Part shown: positions 9,685 through 18,542 of the stretch, piece by piece | How the letters are laid out: every line of letters starts with the position of its first letter | Numbering within the stretch: the first letter of the stretch is position 1 | Source: Streptomyces canus | Lineage (GTDB): Bacteria; Actinomycetota; Actinomycetes; Streptomycetales; Streptomycetaceae | DNA length: 64,000 bases | NCBI RefSeq assembly: GCF_041435015.1 | Contig: NZ_CP107989.1 | Location: 6,572,001 to 6,636,000 of the forward strand | Direction of reading: 5' to 3' | Made by a program: the position numbers and the translations under genes | The notes under the pieces: model-generated | What the model saw: only the letters and a program-made list of their open reading frames with translations | Databases searched by the model: none | What the model was told of the DNA's origin: nothing

Positions 9685-10347
9685 ATGTCCGACACCGCGA
9701 ACGCCTCAGGCAAGACCCCCGTCGACTTCTGGTTCGACCCGCTGTGCCCCTGGGCCTGGATGACCTCCCGCTGGGTCCTGGAGGTGGAGAAGGTCCGGGA
9801 CATCGAGGTGCGCTGGCACCTCATGAGCCTGGCGGTGCTGAACGAGCCCAAGCTGGACGAGCTGCCCGAGGAGTACCGCGAGCTGTTGGAGACCAAGGCG
9901 TGGCAGCCGATCCGGGTGGTCACCGCGGCCTGGCAGAAGCACGGCTCCGACATCCTCGGCCCGCTGTACACCGCGCTCGGCACCCGTATCCACAACGAGG
10001 GCCAGGGCCCGACGCGTGAGGCCGTCGAAGGCGCCCTTGCGGAGGTCGGCCTGCCCGCCGACCTGATCGAGTACTTCGACCAGAAGGACTTCGAGTTCGA
10101 CGCCGAGCTGCGGGCCTCCCACAAGGAGGGCATCGACAAGGTCGGCCAGGAGGTCGGCACCCCGGTCATCGCGGTCCCGGGCGCGGACGGCGAGCAGATC
10201 GCCTTCTTCGGCCCGGTCGTCACCCCGGCCCCCAAGGGCGAGGACGCGGCAAGGCTGTGGGACGGCACGCTCGCGGTGGCATCGGTTCCGGGCTTCTACG
10301 AGCTCAAGCGCACGCGCACGAAGGGCCCGGACTTCAGCAACCTGTGA
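9685..10347 (+). CDS. DsbA-family, mycothiol-dependent nitroreductase-like protein
   Basis: A 220-residue thioredoxin-fold protein. The active-site segment is D-P-L-C-P-W-A-W with Cys21 as the only catalytic cysteine (C-P-W-A). This matches the Mycobacterium tuberculosis Rv2466c group of mycothiol-dependent reductases rather than disulfide-forming DsbA (C-P-H-C). There is no signal peptide, so it is cytoplasmic. The likely role is mycothiol-dependent reduction of electrophiles or nitro compounds under redox stress; this is inferred from the family. TAGGAGAC before the ATG is a good ribosome site. It ends directly against the convergent zinc-ribbon gene. Confidence 0.87.
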   Translation: MSDTANASGKTPVDFWFDPLCPWAWMTSRWVLEVEKVRDIEVRWHLMSLAVLNEPKLDELPEEYRELLETKAWQPIRVVTAAWQKHGSDILGPLYTALGTRIHNEGQGPTREAVEGALAEVGLPADLIEYFDQKDFEFDAELRASHKEGIDKVGQEVGTPVIAVPGADGEQIAFFGPVVTPAPKGEDAARLWDGTLAVASVPGFYELKRTRTKGPDFSNL

Positions 10348-10554
10348 TCACTTCTTCGGCTCGGGGAAGGAGCCGCCGTCGCGCACGTCACCCAGCCGCT
10401 GGAATCGCCGACAGCTCCCACGTGAGCAGCGGTAGTACGCGTTGAGGCGGGTCCACTTCGGCTTGTGCTCGCGGACGTGTGCCTTCTCCTTGTCGTCCCT
10501 GAGCGGTTCGAACTCCTCGGACGAGCCGCAGTTCGGGCACGGCATCTTCGGCAT
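10348..10554 (-). CDS. Small zinc-ribbon hypothetical protein
   Basis: A 68-residue protein with a C-P-N-C pair (Cys6/Cys9) and a second pair C-S-R-G-S-C (Cys43/Cys48). This spacing suits a small zinc ribbon. Between them lies a charged stretch rich in K, E and H. The ATG at 10554 follows GGAGGGTC; the GTG at 10566 overlaps that site and is unlikely to start. The stop abuts the stop of the convergent DsbA-like gene with no gap. I do not recognise the family; nucleic-acid or protein binding is possible, but nothing in the sequence decides it. Confidence 0.7.
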   Translation of the reverse strand: MPKMPCPNCGSSEEFEPLRDDKEKAHVREHKPKWTRLNAYYRCSRGSCRRFQRLGDVRDGGSFPEPKK

Positions 10555-10679
10555 GTGACCCTCCACTGGCCAGAGGCCCGCCGCCTCGGCCCGCGAGAGT
10601 AGGCCCTCGCGTGGCCGAGGCGTCAGCCCGGAATCGGTCCCACCGCATCATCACCACCGCGCTCGCTCCGCCCCTCCTC

Positions 10680-11500
10680 GCCTCGCCGGGGCCGGGCCGC
10701 TTCGGGTCTCCCGGTATCACCAGTGCTGGGCTGTATCACGGGGGCCGGGCCCGCTTCGGGTCTCCTTGCATTACCGGGTCCGGGCCTGGTTCGGGTCTCC
10801 TCGCGTTACCAGTGCTGGGCCGCATCACGGGAGCCGGGCCTGCCCTGGGTCTCCTCACCTCGCCGGGTCCGGGCCTGCACTGGGTCTCCTCGTATCACCA
10901 GCGCTGGGCTGCTTCGGGTCCTCGCCTCGCCGGGTCCGGGCCTGGTTTGGGTCTCCTCGCGTGACCAGTGCTGGGCCGATCACGGGAGCCGGGCCTGCCC
11001 TGGGCCTCCTCGCCTCGCTGGGTCCGGGCCGCTTCGGGCCTCCTCGCATCACCGGCGGTGGTCCGCTTCGAGTCTCCTCGCATCACCAGCGCCGGGCCCG
11101 CTTCGAGTCTCCTCGTATCACCAGTGCTGGGCGGCTTCGGGCGTCGCGTCTCGCCGGGTCCGGCCTGCTTCGGGCCTCCTCGCATCACCGGCGGTGGTCC
11201 GCTTCGAGTCTCCTCGCATCACCAGCGCCGGGCCCGCTTCGAGTCTCCCCGTATCACCAGCGCTGGGCGGCTTCGGGCGCCGCGTCTCGCCGGGTCCGAG
11301 CCGCTTCGAGTCTCCCCGTATCACCGGCGGTGGTCCGCTTCGAGTCTCCTCGCCTCGCCGGGGCCGGGCCCGCTTCGAGTCTCCCCGTATCACCAGCGCT
11401 GGGCCGCTTCGGGCGCCGCGTCTCGCCGGGTCCGGCCTGCTTCGGGCCTCCTCGTATCACCAGCGCCGGGCCCGCTTCGAGTCTCCTCGCCTCGTCAGCG
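10680..11500. repeat. Imperfect tandem repeat array, ~35-nt unit with 136-nt higher-order period
   Basis: About 22 head-to-tail units of 31-54 nt (mostly 34-36) fill the space between the zinc-ribbon gene and the FGGY kinase. A typical unit holds TCACCAGCGCCGGGCC followed by CGCTTCGAGTCTCCTCG. From 11044 the units fall into a fixed set of four (34+35+36+31 nt) repeated three times with an exact 136-nt period starting at 11044, 11180 and 11316, then a partial copy from 11452. An earlier pair of long units repeats at 156 nt (10801 and 10957). Unit length is not a multiple of three and the open frames across it are arbitrary, so it is noncoding. It begins at the kinase stop codon, so it would be the 3' end of that transcript. 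Confidence 0.9.
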
Positions 11501-12922
11501 CCTCGCCCGGCCCCGAGCCTCCTCCAGCCGGCTCAGGTGCTCCTCGTACCCCTTCGCGTAGTGGGAGGCCCGCCCCGGATCCGGCTCGACGATCGCCGTA
11601 GGTTCGGTCCAGGCCCCCGCGTCCAGCGAGACCCCGTACCGCTCCGCCGCCGCCAGCACCGCCCCCCGGGCCCCCACCTCGCCCTCGACGACCCGCAACG
11701 GTCGGCCCAGCACGTCCGCCAGCAGCTGCATCCACGCAGAGCTTCGCGTACCTCCGCCGCACACCGCGAGCGAACCCGTCAGCCCGGCCGCCTCCAAGCA
11801 GTGCCGGGCCGCGTATCCGATCCCCTCGCAGGTCGCCCGGATCAGATCCGCCTTGGTCGTCTCCAGCGAGATCCCGCTGAGCTCGGCCCGCAGATGGGGC
11901 TCGACGAAGGGAGCCCGCTCCCCGGAGGGAGCGAAGTACGGCAGCACCCGGACCCCGTGCGCCCCCGGCGGCGTCGCCGCCAGAAGGTCGTCCACCTCGG
12001 CATGTGTGACGCCCGTCGTCGACAGCACCCAGTCCAGCGCCGCCGTCCCCACCATCGCCGGCATCGCCCGCAGCCGGTGCCCGGGCCGGTCGGTGGAGAT
12101 GTACAGCCCGGCCGGCTCCCCGGTCAGGTCCAGCTCGGTGGTGGCGACGAGCGCGGCCAGACAGGTTCCGACGATGAGGAGCCCGTCGCCCGGCGCGGTG
12201 ACCCCGGCGCCCAGCGCGCAGGCCGGCAGATCGTACGGGCCGTTCGAGAGCCGCGTCCCGGACGGCAGCCCCTCGCCCCGCGCCTCGCCCGTGGCGATCG
12301 GGTCGCCGATCGGGGCGAGCAGTCGCCGACGACGGGTGAGTCCCAGCAGCTCGACCACCCGGTTGTCGTACGTCCGTGTCCGGGGATCGAGGAAGGGCAT
12401 GGACGAATCCGACACGTCCGTCGTCGCCCGCGCGGCCCCCGTCAGCCGCTGGAACACCATGTCCTTGCAGTACACGGCGGTCGCGGCGGCATCCAGGGAC
12501 TTCGGGTCGTACCGGTCCAGCCAGGCCAGCAACGGCCCCGGCGAGCCGGGAAACATCGCCCCGCCGGTCCGCCGGAACACCGTCTCGAACGTGCCGTCCG
12601 CCAGCCACTGGTCGAGCAGTTCGTGGGCCCGGCCGTCCATCCAGGACAGCGCCGAACGCACCGGCCGCCCCTCCTCGTCGACCAGCCACACCCCGTCGCC
12701 CTGACCGGTCAGCCCGGCCAGCTCCACCGGCTCCGGCACCCGCCCGGTCAGCTTGCCGAGGACGTCGACGACGGCGTCGTAGACCTCCGCCATGTCCTGC
12801 TCGACGAACCCGCCGTGCAGGGAGAGCTCCACCGGGCGTGACTCGACGGCCAGTTGACGGCCCCCGCTGTCGAACGCGGCGGCCTTGACGACGGACGTGC
12901 CCACATCGATACCGACGTACAT
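11495..12922 (-). CDS. FGGY-family carbohydrate kinase (xylulokinase-like)
   Basis: A 475-residue two-domain sugar kinase. The N-terminal phosphate loop is G-I-D-V-G-T-S-V-V-K, and the C-terminal FGGY domain contains the adenosine-binding V-C-G-G-G-T-R-S-S-A-W-M-Q segment. It phosphorylates a sugar or polyol with ATP in the cytoplasm; the substrate is not fixed by sequence. It lies 13 nt downstream of the 2-hydroxyacid dehydrogenase gene, so the two form an operon. The likely sequence of events is oxidation or reduction of a sugar derivative and its phosphorylation. The C-terminal coding end runs straight into the repeat array. Confidence 0.85.
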   Translation of the reverse strand: MYVGIDVGTSVVKAAAFDSGGRQLAVESRPVELSLHGGFVEQDMAEVYDAVVDVLGKLTGRVPEPVELAGLTGQGDGVWLVDEEGRPVRSALSWMDGRAHELLDQWLADGTFETVFRRTGGAMFPGSPGPLLAWLDRYDPKSLDAAATAVYCKDMVFQRLTGAARATTDVSDSSMPFLDPRTRTYDNRVVELLGLTRRRRLLAPIGDPIATGEARGEGLPSGTRLSNGPYDLPACALGAGVTAPGDGLLIVGTCLAALVATTELDLTGEPAGLYISTDRPGHRLRAMPAMVGTAALDWVLSTTGVTHAEVDDLLAATPPGAHGVRVLPYFAPSGERAPFVEPHLRAELSGISLETTKADLIRATCEGIGYAARHCLEAAGLTGSLAVCGGGTRSSAWMQLLADVLGRPLRVVEGEVGARGAVLAAAERYGVSLDAGAWTEPTAIVEPDPGRASHYAKGYEEHLSRLEEARGRARR

Positions 12923-12935
12923 GTTGCCTCCCGGC

Positions 12936-13979
12936 TCAGGTCAGACAGTGCGCCAACGGCTCCCCCCGCACCCAGCGGCCCACCTCCTCCGCCGCGATCC
13001 TCGCCGCCTTCTCGGCCACCGCGCGGCTCGCCCCGCCGAGGTGCGGGGTCAGCACGACCCGGTCGGCCAGGGCATGCAGCCGGGAGTCCGGGGGCAGCGG
13101 CTCGTGCGCGTAGGTGTCGAGGGCGGCCGCCGACAGCCGGCCGGCCTCCAGCGCGTCGCACAGGGCGCTCTCGTCGACGAGCGGGCCGCGGGCGACGTTC
13201 ACCACGACCGCCCCCTCGGGCAGCAGGGCCAGCTCGCGGGCGCCGATCAGACCGCGGGTCTCGGCGGTGAGGCGGGCGTGCAGGGTGATCACCCGGGAGC
13301 GGGTGAGGAGCTGGTCCAGCGAGGACACGCGCAGGCCGTGGATCTCGCCGCGCACGTAGGGGTCGTAGACCATGACCTGCGCGCCGAAGGCGCACAGCAC
13401 GCGGGCGACCCTGCTGCCGACGGCGCCGTAGCCGACGAGTCCGACGGGCAGGTCCTCCAGCTCCAGGCCGCTGTGCTCGTACGTGTAGTAGGCGGCGCCG
13501 CCCTCCCAACTGCCCTGTCCGGCCAGGAGGTCGTGGGCCTGCGGGATGCGGCGCACGGCGGCCAGTAGCATGCCGACGGTGAACTCGGCGGTGGCGGCGG
13601 CGTTGCGGCCGGGCGCGAAGCACACCCGTACGTCACGGGCCTTGGCCGCGTCGAGGTTCACGTTGACCGGGCCGCCCCGGCACACGACGACCAGCCGCAG
13701 GCTGTCGGCGGCGTTCAGCACCCGCTCGGTGACGGGGCCCATCTGCGTGACGAGGACCTCCGCGCCGTCCAGCGCCTCGATCAGCTCGTCCTCGGCGTCG
13801 CTCGCCTCCGTCACCTCCGCCACGGGCCCGAAGGGTTCCAGCGGCCAGCCGAGCCTCACCTCCCTCGTCTCCGCGGCGATGCCGCCCAGCTCGGCCTCGA
13901 CGGCCCCGGCGATCAGCCCCGGCAGTACGAAGTGGTCGCCGGCCGCCACGACACGTACGGGATCGGTCCTCTGGGTCAT
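12936..13979 (-). CDS. D-isomer-specific 2-hydroxyacid dehydrogenase
   Basis: A 347-residue NAD(P)-dependent oxidoreductase. The Rossmann motif is G-L-V-G-Y-G-A-V-G-S-R. Catalytic residues are visible as Arg in N-V-A-R-G-P-L-V, Glu in D-T-Y-A-H-E-P and His in L-T-P-H-L-G-G-A. It interconverts a 2-hydroxy acid and a 2-keto acid. The ATG at 13979 is supported by GGAGG six bases upstream. It is first in a two-gene operon with the FGGY kinase and diverges from a second FGGY kinase, which suggests a sugar-acid or polyol catabolic step rather than serine biosynthesis. Confidence 0.87.
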   Translation of the reverse strand: MTQRTDPVRVVAAGDHFVLPGLIAGAVEAELGGIAAETREVRLGWPLEPFGPVAEVTEASDAEDELIEALDGAEVLVTQMGPVTERVLNAADSLRLVVVCRGGPVNVNLDAAKARDVRVCFAPGRNAAATAEFTVGMLLAAVRRIPQAHDLLAGQGSWEGGAAYYTYEHSGLELEDLPVGLVGYGAVGSRVARVLCAFGAQVMVYDPYVRGEIHGLRVSSLDQLLTRSRVITLHARLTAETRGLIGARELALLPEGAVVVNVARGPLVDESALCDALEAGRLSAAALDTYAHEPLPPDSRLHALADRVVLTPHLGGASRAVAEKAARIAAEEVGRWVRGEPLAHCLT

Positions 13980-14067
13980 CGTCGACCTCCGGATCGTCGC
14001 TTCACTGTCACGATGTTGAGCTGCGGGTCCGGGGTACGCATAGACCCCGTGCGGGTGGGAGGCCCCG

Positions 14068-15507
14068 ATGACAGAGATGACAGACGAGAACGAGACGGTG
14101 TGGCTGGGGATCGACCTCGGCACCCAGAGCGTCCGCGCCCTTGCGGTCACGGCCGGCGGAACCGTGCGGGGCCGGGGTTCCGCCCCGCTCGGCGGCCGGC
14201 GCGAGGGCGGGCGGCACGAGCAGGATCCGGGGGAGTGGTGGGAGGCCGTGCGCACGGCCTCCCGTTCCGCGCTCCTCACCCTGACGGGTGTACGGATCGG
14301 CGGGCTCGCGGTGTGCGGGACGTCCGGGACCGTGCTGCTGACGGACGCGGAGGGACGGCCGACGAGCCCGGCGCTCATGTACGACGACGCACGCGCGGCG
14401 GGCGAGGCGGCACGGCTGCGGGAGGCGGGGCTCGCGGTACAGGACACCTGGGCGCTGCCGAAGGCGCTGTGGCTCGTCGGCGCGCACGGGAAGGGCCGGG
14501 TCACCCACCAGCCCGACATCGTCACCGCACGACTGGTCGGCAGGCCGGTGCCCACCGACTCCAGTCATGCCCTCAAGACGGGCTACGACCTCGAGCGCGA
14601 CGCCTGGCCGGATGTCGCCCTGGACCTCCCCGACGTCGTCCTGCCCGGCACCCGTCTCGGCGAGGTCTGCCCGGCCGCCGCGGAGGCGACCGGCATCCCC
14701 GCCGGGACCCCCGTCGTCGCCGGGATGACCGACGGCTGCGCGGCCCAGATCGCGGCGGGCGCCCTGCGGCACGGATCCTGGAACTCGGTGCTCGGTACCA
14801 CCCTGGTGCTCAAGGGGGCCGCTCCGGACCCGGTGCGGGACCCCACCGGCGTGGTCTACAACCACCGCGCGCCGGGCGGTACCTGGCTGCCCGGCGGGGC
14901 GTCGAGCGTGGGCGCGGGGGCGTTGCCGGCGGACGTGGACCCGGTGGCCATGGACGAACGGGCGGCCGCCTTCGAGCCGTCCGGCGCGGTCGCGTACCCG
15001 CTGGTCTCCCGGGGCGAGCGGTTCCCGTTCCTGGCCCCGGACGCCACCCCCCTCCTCCTCGGCACCCCGGCCGACGACGCCGACCGCTGGGCCGGGCTCC
15101 TCCAGGGCGTCGGGTTCGCGGAGCGCCTGTGCCTGGACTACCTCCACCACCTGGGCGCCCCGCTCGACGGCCCCCTCACCTTCACCGGCGGCGCGGCCCG
15201 CAGCCCGTACTGGAACCAGCTCCGCGCCGACATCCTCGGCCGCCCGGCCCGCGTACCCGAACAGACCGAACCGGCCCTGGGAATGGCCGCGTTGGCGCTG
15301 CACGGCACCACGGGCACCCCCCTGGCTGAGGCCGCCGAGCACATGGTCCGCATCCGCACGGTCGTGGAGCCGCGCCCCGGCCGCACGGCCCTCTTCGCCG
15401 ACCCGTACGCCCGTCTCGTCGACGAACTCACCGCGCGCGGCTGGCTTTCGGCGCAGGTGGCGGCCCACGCGCGCGCCCGGCTCGACCGGGACACCCCAGC
15501 CTGTTGA
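14068..15507 (+). CDS. Second FGGY-family carbohydrate kinase
   Basis: A 479-residue kinase with the phosphate motif G-I-D-L-G-T-Q-S-V-R and the FGGY C-terminal signature F-T-G-G-A-A-R-S-P-Y-W. The segment S-S-H-A-L-K-T-G-Y-D and the M-Y-D-D before it recall the D-ribulokinase-like group of plants and cyanobacteria; this is from memory and unverified. It is clearly diverged from the kinase on the other strand, so the two probably act on different substrates. The ATG at 14068 sits after GGGAGG. Transcription is divergent from the dehydrogenase, leaving an 88-nt shared promoter region, and is probably shared with the following phosphatase gene. Confidence 0.85.
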   Translation: MTEMTDENETVWLGIDLGTQSVRALAVTAGGTVRGRGSAPLGGRREGGRHEQDPGEWWEAVRTASRSALLTLTGVRIGGLAVCGTSGTVLLTDAEGRPTSPALMYDDARAAGEAARLREAGLAVQDTWALPKALWLVGAHGKGRVTHQPDIVTARLVGRPVPTDSSHALKTGYDLERDAWPDVALDLPDVVLPGTRLGEVCPAAAEATGIPAGTPVVAGMTDGCAAQIAAGALRHGSWNSVLGTTLVLKGAAPDPVRDPTGVVYNHRAPGGTWLPGGASSVGAGALPADVDPVAMDERAAAFEPSGAVAYPLVSRGERFPFLAPDATPLLLGTPADDADRWAGLLQGVGFAERLCLDYLHHLGAPLDGPLTFTGGAARSPYWNQLRADILGRPARVPEQTEPALGMAALALHGTTGTPLAEAAEHMVRIRTVVEPRPGRTALFADPYARLVDELTARGWLSAQVAAHARARLDRDTPAC

Positions 15508-15568
15508 CGCAGCCTCCTGACGACGACCGACCGTGACCGACCGCAGAGAACCTGGAGACTCCACCCAC

Positions 15569-16192
15569 ATGAGCGCGACCCTGCTGCTGGCCCGGCACGG
15601 ACAGACCATCTGGCACGCCGAGAACCGTTACGCGGGGGTGAGCGACATCGGGCTCACCGACGAGGGCCGCGCCCAGGCGGAGGCGCTCGGCCGGTGGGCG
15701 GCCGTCCACCGCCCCGACGCGATCTGGACGTCCCCCCTCTCGCGGGCGATCGCCACCGCCGACCCCGCCTGCCGTGCCCTCGGCATCGCCCCGCAGCGCG
15801 AACCCGGCCTCAGGGAGTGCGACTTCGGGGTGGTGGAGGGCCGTACCCTCGCGGAGTTCGCCGCGGAGGTGCCCGAGGCGGCCGAGGCCTTCCGGGCGGA
15901 CCCGGTGACATATCCCTTCCCCGGCGCGGAGGACCCGCTCGAAGCCGCCTCCCGCGGAGCCGGCGCCCTGCGCCGCATCGCCGCCGCCCACCCCGACGAG
16001 CGCGTGCTGGTCGTCGCCCACAACACCCTGCTGCGGCTGGTGCTGTGCACGCTGCTGTCGATCCCGCTCCGGGAGTACCGCAGAGTGTTCCCGCGGTTGC
16101 GCAACGCGGCGATCACCGAACTCCGCCTCGGCGAAGACGGATCCGCCGCACTTCTCTCACTCAATGTGCCGTGCGAGCCGGACAGGTCGTAG
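15569..16192 (+). CDS. Histidine phosphatase (phosphoglycerate mutase-like)
   Basis: A 207-residue single-domain phosphatase. The catalytic L-A-R-H-G-Q-T lies at residues 7-13, and the second half carries V-V-A-H-N-T-L-L with the second histidine and R-E-C-D-F-G-V-V-E-G with the proton-donating glutamate. The family dephosphorylates small phosphorylated metabolites. The ATG at 15569 follows CTGGAG; an in-frame GTG at 15533 exists but has no site. It starts 61 nt after the kinase, so it may act on the product of the same sugar pathway. Substrate unknown. Confidence 0.87.
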   Translation: MSATLLLARHGQTIWHAENRYAGVSDIGLTDEGRAQAEALGRWAAVHRPDAIWTSPLSRAIATADPACRALGIAPQREPGLRECDFGVVEGRTLAEFAAEVPEAAEAFRADPVTYPFPGAEDPLEAASRGAGALRRIAAAHPDERVLVVAHNTLLRLVLCTLLSIPLREYRRVFPRLRNAAITELRLGEDGSAALLSLNVPCEPDRS

Positions 16193-16198
16193 CACGAT
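16193..16198 (+). promoter_or_regulatory. Putative -10 of a leaderless methyltransferase transcript
   Basis: CACGAT is followed by exactly six bases and the ATG at 16205. No Shine-Dalgarno is present. Confidence 0.35.
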
Positions 16199-16204
16199 GG
16201 GCCC

Positions 16205-16981
16205 ATGACGGAGATCGACACCTCGGTGCCGCATTCGGCCCGGATCTGGAACTACTGGCTCGGCGGCAAGGACAACTACCCCGTCGACGAGGCGGCCGGC
16301 GACGCCTACACGGCCGTCTTCCCCGGCATCGTCACGATCGCCCGCAGCAGCCGCGCCTTTCTCGGCCGCAGCATCCGGTACCTGGTCGAGGAGGCGGGCG
16401 TCCGCCAGTTCCTGGACGTCGGCACCGGGCTGCCCACGGTCGACAACACCCACGAGGTCGCCCAGCGCTTCGCCCCCGAATCGAAGATCGTCTACGTCGA
16501 CAACGACCCGCTGGTCCTCGCCCACGCCCGTGCCCTGCTCACCTCCGCACCGGAGGGCGAGACGGCGTACGAGGACCTGACGCTCTACGAGCCGGAGAAG
16601 ATCCTTCAGGCGGCCTCCCGGACCCTAGACCTCACCCGCCCGGTTGCCCTGATCCTCAGTGGCATCCTCGGCCATGTCACCGACTACGACCTGGCCCGTG
16701 ACCTGGTCCGCCGGCTGGTGGCGGGCCTGCCCTCCGGCAGCTACCTGTGCGTCAACGACGGCTCCCGCGGCACCGACCCGGACTACGAGCAGGCTCAGGA
16801 CGCCTACAACGAGACCGGCGCGGTGCCCTACCTCCTGCGTCCGATCGACAGGATCGAGGCGTTCTTCGAGGGCCTGGAGCTGGTGGACCCGGGCGTGGTG
16901 TCGGTCCCGCTGTGGCGCCCGGACGGCGACGCGGCCCCCGCGCCGATCGGCCAGCACGGCGGCGTGGGACGAAAGGCCTGA
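16205..16981 (+). CDS. SAM-dependent methyltransferase, DUF574 family
   Basis: A 258-residue protein of the Streptomyces-rich Methyltransf_19 family. It opens with S-A-R-I-W-N-Y-W-L-G-G-K-D-N-Y, the diagnostic start of this group. The SAM-binding loop is F-L-D-V-G-T-G-L-P-T and the acidic residue that contacts the SAM ribose is in V-Y-V-D-N-D-P. Streptomyces genomes carry dozens of such genes with no known substrates. It starts 12 nt after the phosphatase stop but has its own -10-like hexamer, so it may be separately transcribed. The C-terminus is complete and followed by a strong terminator. Confidence 0.9.
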   Translation: MTEIDTSVPHSARIWNYWLGGKDNYPVDEAAGDAYTAVFPGIVTIARSSRAFLGRSIRYLVEEAGVRQFLDVGTGLPTVDNTHEVAQRFAPESKIVYVDNDPLVLAHARALLTSAPEGETAYEDLTLYEPEKILQAASRTLDLTRPVALILSGILGHVTDYDLARDLVRRLVAGLPSGSYLCVNDGSRGTDPDYEQAQDAYNETGAVPYLLRPIDRIEAFFEGLELVDPGVVSVPLWRPDGDAAPAPIGQHGGVGRKA

Positions 16982-16999
16982 GCCCACGGGCCACAGGGG

Positions 17000-17032
17000 A
17001 AACCCCCGCGAGTCACGTCCTCGCGGGGGTTT
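17000..17032. terminator. Bidirectional terminator
   Basis: Perfect 13-bp arms (17000-17012 and 17020-17032) with an A-run on one side and a T-run on the other enclose a 7-nt loop. It sits between the convergent methyltransferase and permease genes. Confidence 0.85.
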
Positions 17033-17044
17033 GCCAGAGGTGGG

Positions 17045-18430
17045 TCAGACCTCGGTGCGGGCCCTCTGCCACGCGTACCCCGCGCCCGCCAGGGCCAGCG
17101 TCATGCCGCCCGTCCAGTACAGCTGTACGCGGGTGTCCGGTTCGCGGGCCATCAGGACGAGGATCGCGGCCATGCCCGCCAGGGCGACCCAGGTCAGACA
17201 GGGGAAGGCCCAGGTGCGGACGACGAGCCGCTCGGGGGCCTCGCGTTCCAGGGCGCGGCGCAGCCGCAGCTGGGAGACGGCGATGAAACCCCAGACGACG
17301 AGGATGACCGCGCCGATCATGTTGAGGAGCCAGGCGAAGACGTCGTCGGGGCGCCAGTAGCTGAGGACCACGCAGACGAAGCCGAAGACGCTGGAGGCGA
17401 GCACCGCGACGCGCGGGGCACCGCCGAAGACGCGGCCCAGGGTCCTCGGGCCGAGGCCCCGCTCGACCAGGGAGTAGGCGATACGGGAGGAGCCGTAGAC
17501 GTTGGCGTTCATCGCGGAGAGGAGGGCGATCAGGACGACCACGTTCATGAGCTGCCCCGCTCCCGGGATGCCCAGTTCGTCGAGGGCGGCGACATACGGG
17601 CCCTTCTCCACGACCGCCTTGGAGTCCCAGGGGACCAGGGTGACGATGACCGCCATCGAGCCGATGTAGAACAGCGCGATGCGCCACATCGCCGTCCGGA
17701 CCGCGCTCGCCACCCCGCGCACCGGGTCCTCGGACTCGGCGGCCGCGATGGTGACCGTCTCCAGGCCGCCGTACGCGAAGACGGAGGCGAGCAGGCCGAC
17801 GACCAGGCCCTCGCCGCCGCCCGGGAAGAAGTCCCCGCGGCCGGTGAGGTTCGCGGTGCCCGGGGCGTCCGTGCCGGGCAGGACACCGGCGATCGCCAGC
17901 ACACCGAGGACCAGGAACAGGCCGATCGCGCCCACCTTCAGGGCCGCGAACCAGAACTCGAACTCGCCGAAGTTCTTCACCGCGGCCAGGTTCGTGACGC
18001 AGAAGACCACCATGAACAGGGCCACCCACGCCCATTCGGGCGTCCCCGGCAGCCAGCCCGTCACGATCTTCGCGGCGCCGATGCCCTCCAGGCCCACGGC
18101 CGTGCACAGCAGGATCCAGAAGGACCAGCCGGCGGTGAAGCCCGCCCAGGGGCCGAACGCCCGCTCGGCGTGCGCGGAGAAGGAGCCGGAGGAGGGGTAC
18201 GCGGCCGACATCTCGCCGAGCATCCGCATCACCAGCATCACGAGGAGGCCGGAGAGCGTGTAGGCGAGGACGATCGAGGGCCCGGCGGCGGCGATCCCCG
18301 CGCCGGAACCGACGAACAGTCCCGCGCCGATCACCCCGCCGAGGGCGATCATCGACAGATGGCGCTGCTTGAGGCCGTGGGTCAGGGAGGCGTCCGACTC
18401 TTGTGGAGCCTTGACGGTGGTGCTGGGCAT
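17045..18430 (-). CDS. Amino-acid permease (APC family)
   Basis: A 461-residue inner-membrane transporter with about 12 hydrophobic segments. The first helix holds the consensus G-G-V-I-G-A-G-L-F-V-G-S-G, and M-R-M-L-G-E-M-S-A-A-Y-P follows in helix 2. The protein belongs to the GABA/serine/alanine permease branch; the substrate cannot be settled. A related permease lies at 32254-33663 and shares the same opening motifs. The ATG at 18430 leads the cytoplasmic tail L-K-Q-R-H-L-S-M. It is preceded by the terminator of the sulfur operon, so it has its own promoter. Confidence 0.88.
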   Translation of the reverse strand: MPSTTVKAPQESDASLTHGLKQRHLSMIALGGVIGAGLFVGSGAGIAAAGPSIVLAYTLSGLLVMLVMRMLGEMSAAYPSSGSFSAHAERAFGPWAGFTAGWSFWILLCTAVGLEGIGAAKIVTGWLPGTPEWAWVALFMVVFCVTNLAAVKNFGEFEFWFAALKVGAIGLFLVLGVLAIAGVLPGTDAPGTANLTGRGDFFPGGGEGLVVGLLASVFAYGGLETVTIAAAESEDPVRGVASAVRTAMWRIALFYIGSMAVIVTLVPWDSKAVVEKGPYVAALDELGIPGAGQLMNVVVLIALLSAMNANVYGSSRIAYSLVERGLGPRTLGRVFGGAPRVAVLASSVFGFVCVVLSYWRPDDVFAWLLNMIGAVILVVWGFIAVSQLRLRRALEREAPERLVVRTWAFPCLTWVALAGMAAILVLMAREPDTRVQLYWTGGMTLALAGAGYAWQRARTEV

Positions 18431-18478
18431 GGGCGGATTCGTCCAGTGCGTGAGACGGGCAAAAACGCCCACAGTCTG

Positions 18479-18508
18479 GGCGGCCTCCCCAGGTCGGAGG
18501 GGAGGCCG
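18479..18508 (-). terminator. Terminator of the organosulfur operon
   Basis: Perfect 11-bp GC-rich arms (18479-18489, 18498-18508) with an 8-nt loop lie 35 nt beyond the dioxygenase stop and upstream of the permease start. Confidence 0.7.
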
Positions 18509-18542
18509 CTCACCATGCGGACACCGGCACAACCCGCTGTGA

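Noticed and set aside
10680..11500. CRISPR array
   Set aside because: There are no unique spacers; the units are continuous variants of one another and no cas gene is near.
10766..12841. Open frames through the repeat array
   Set aside because: Unit lengths of ~35 nt are not multiples of three, so the encoded repeats shift frame and no protein would be maintained.
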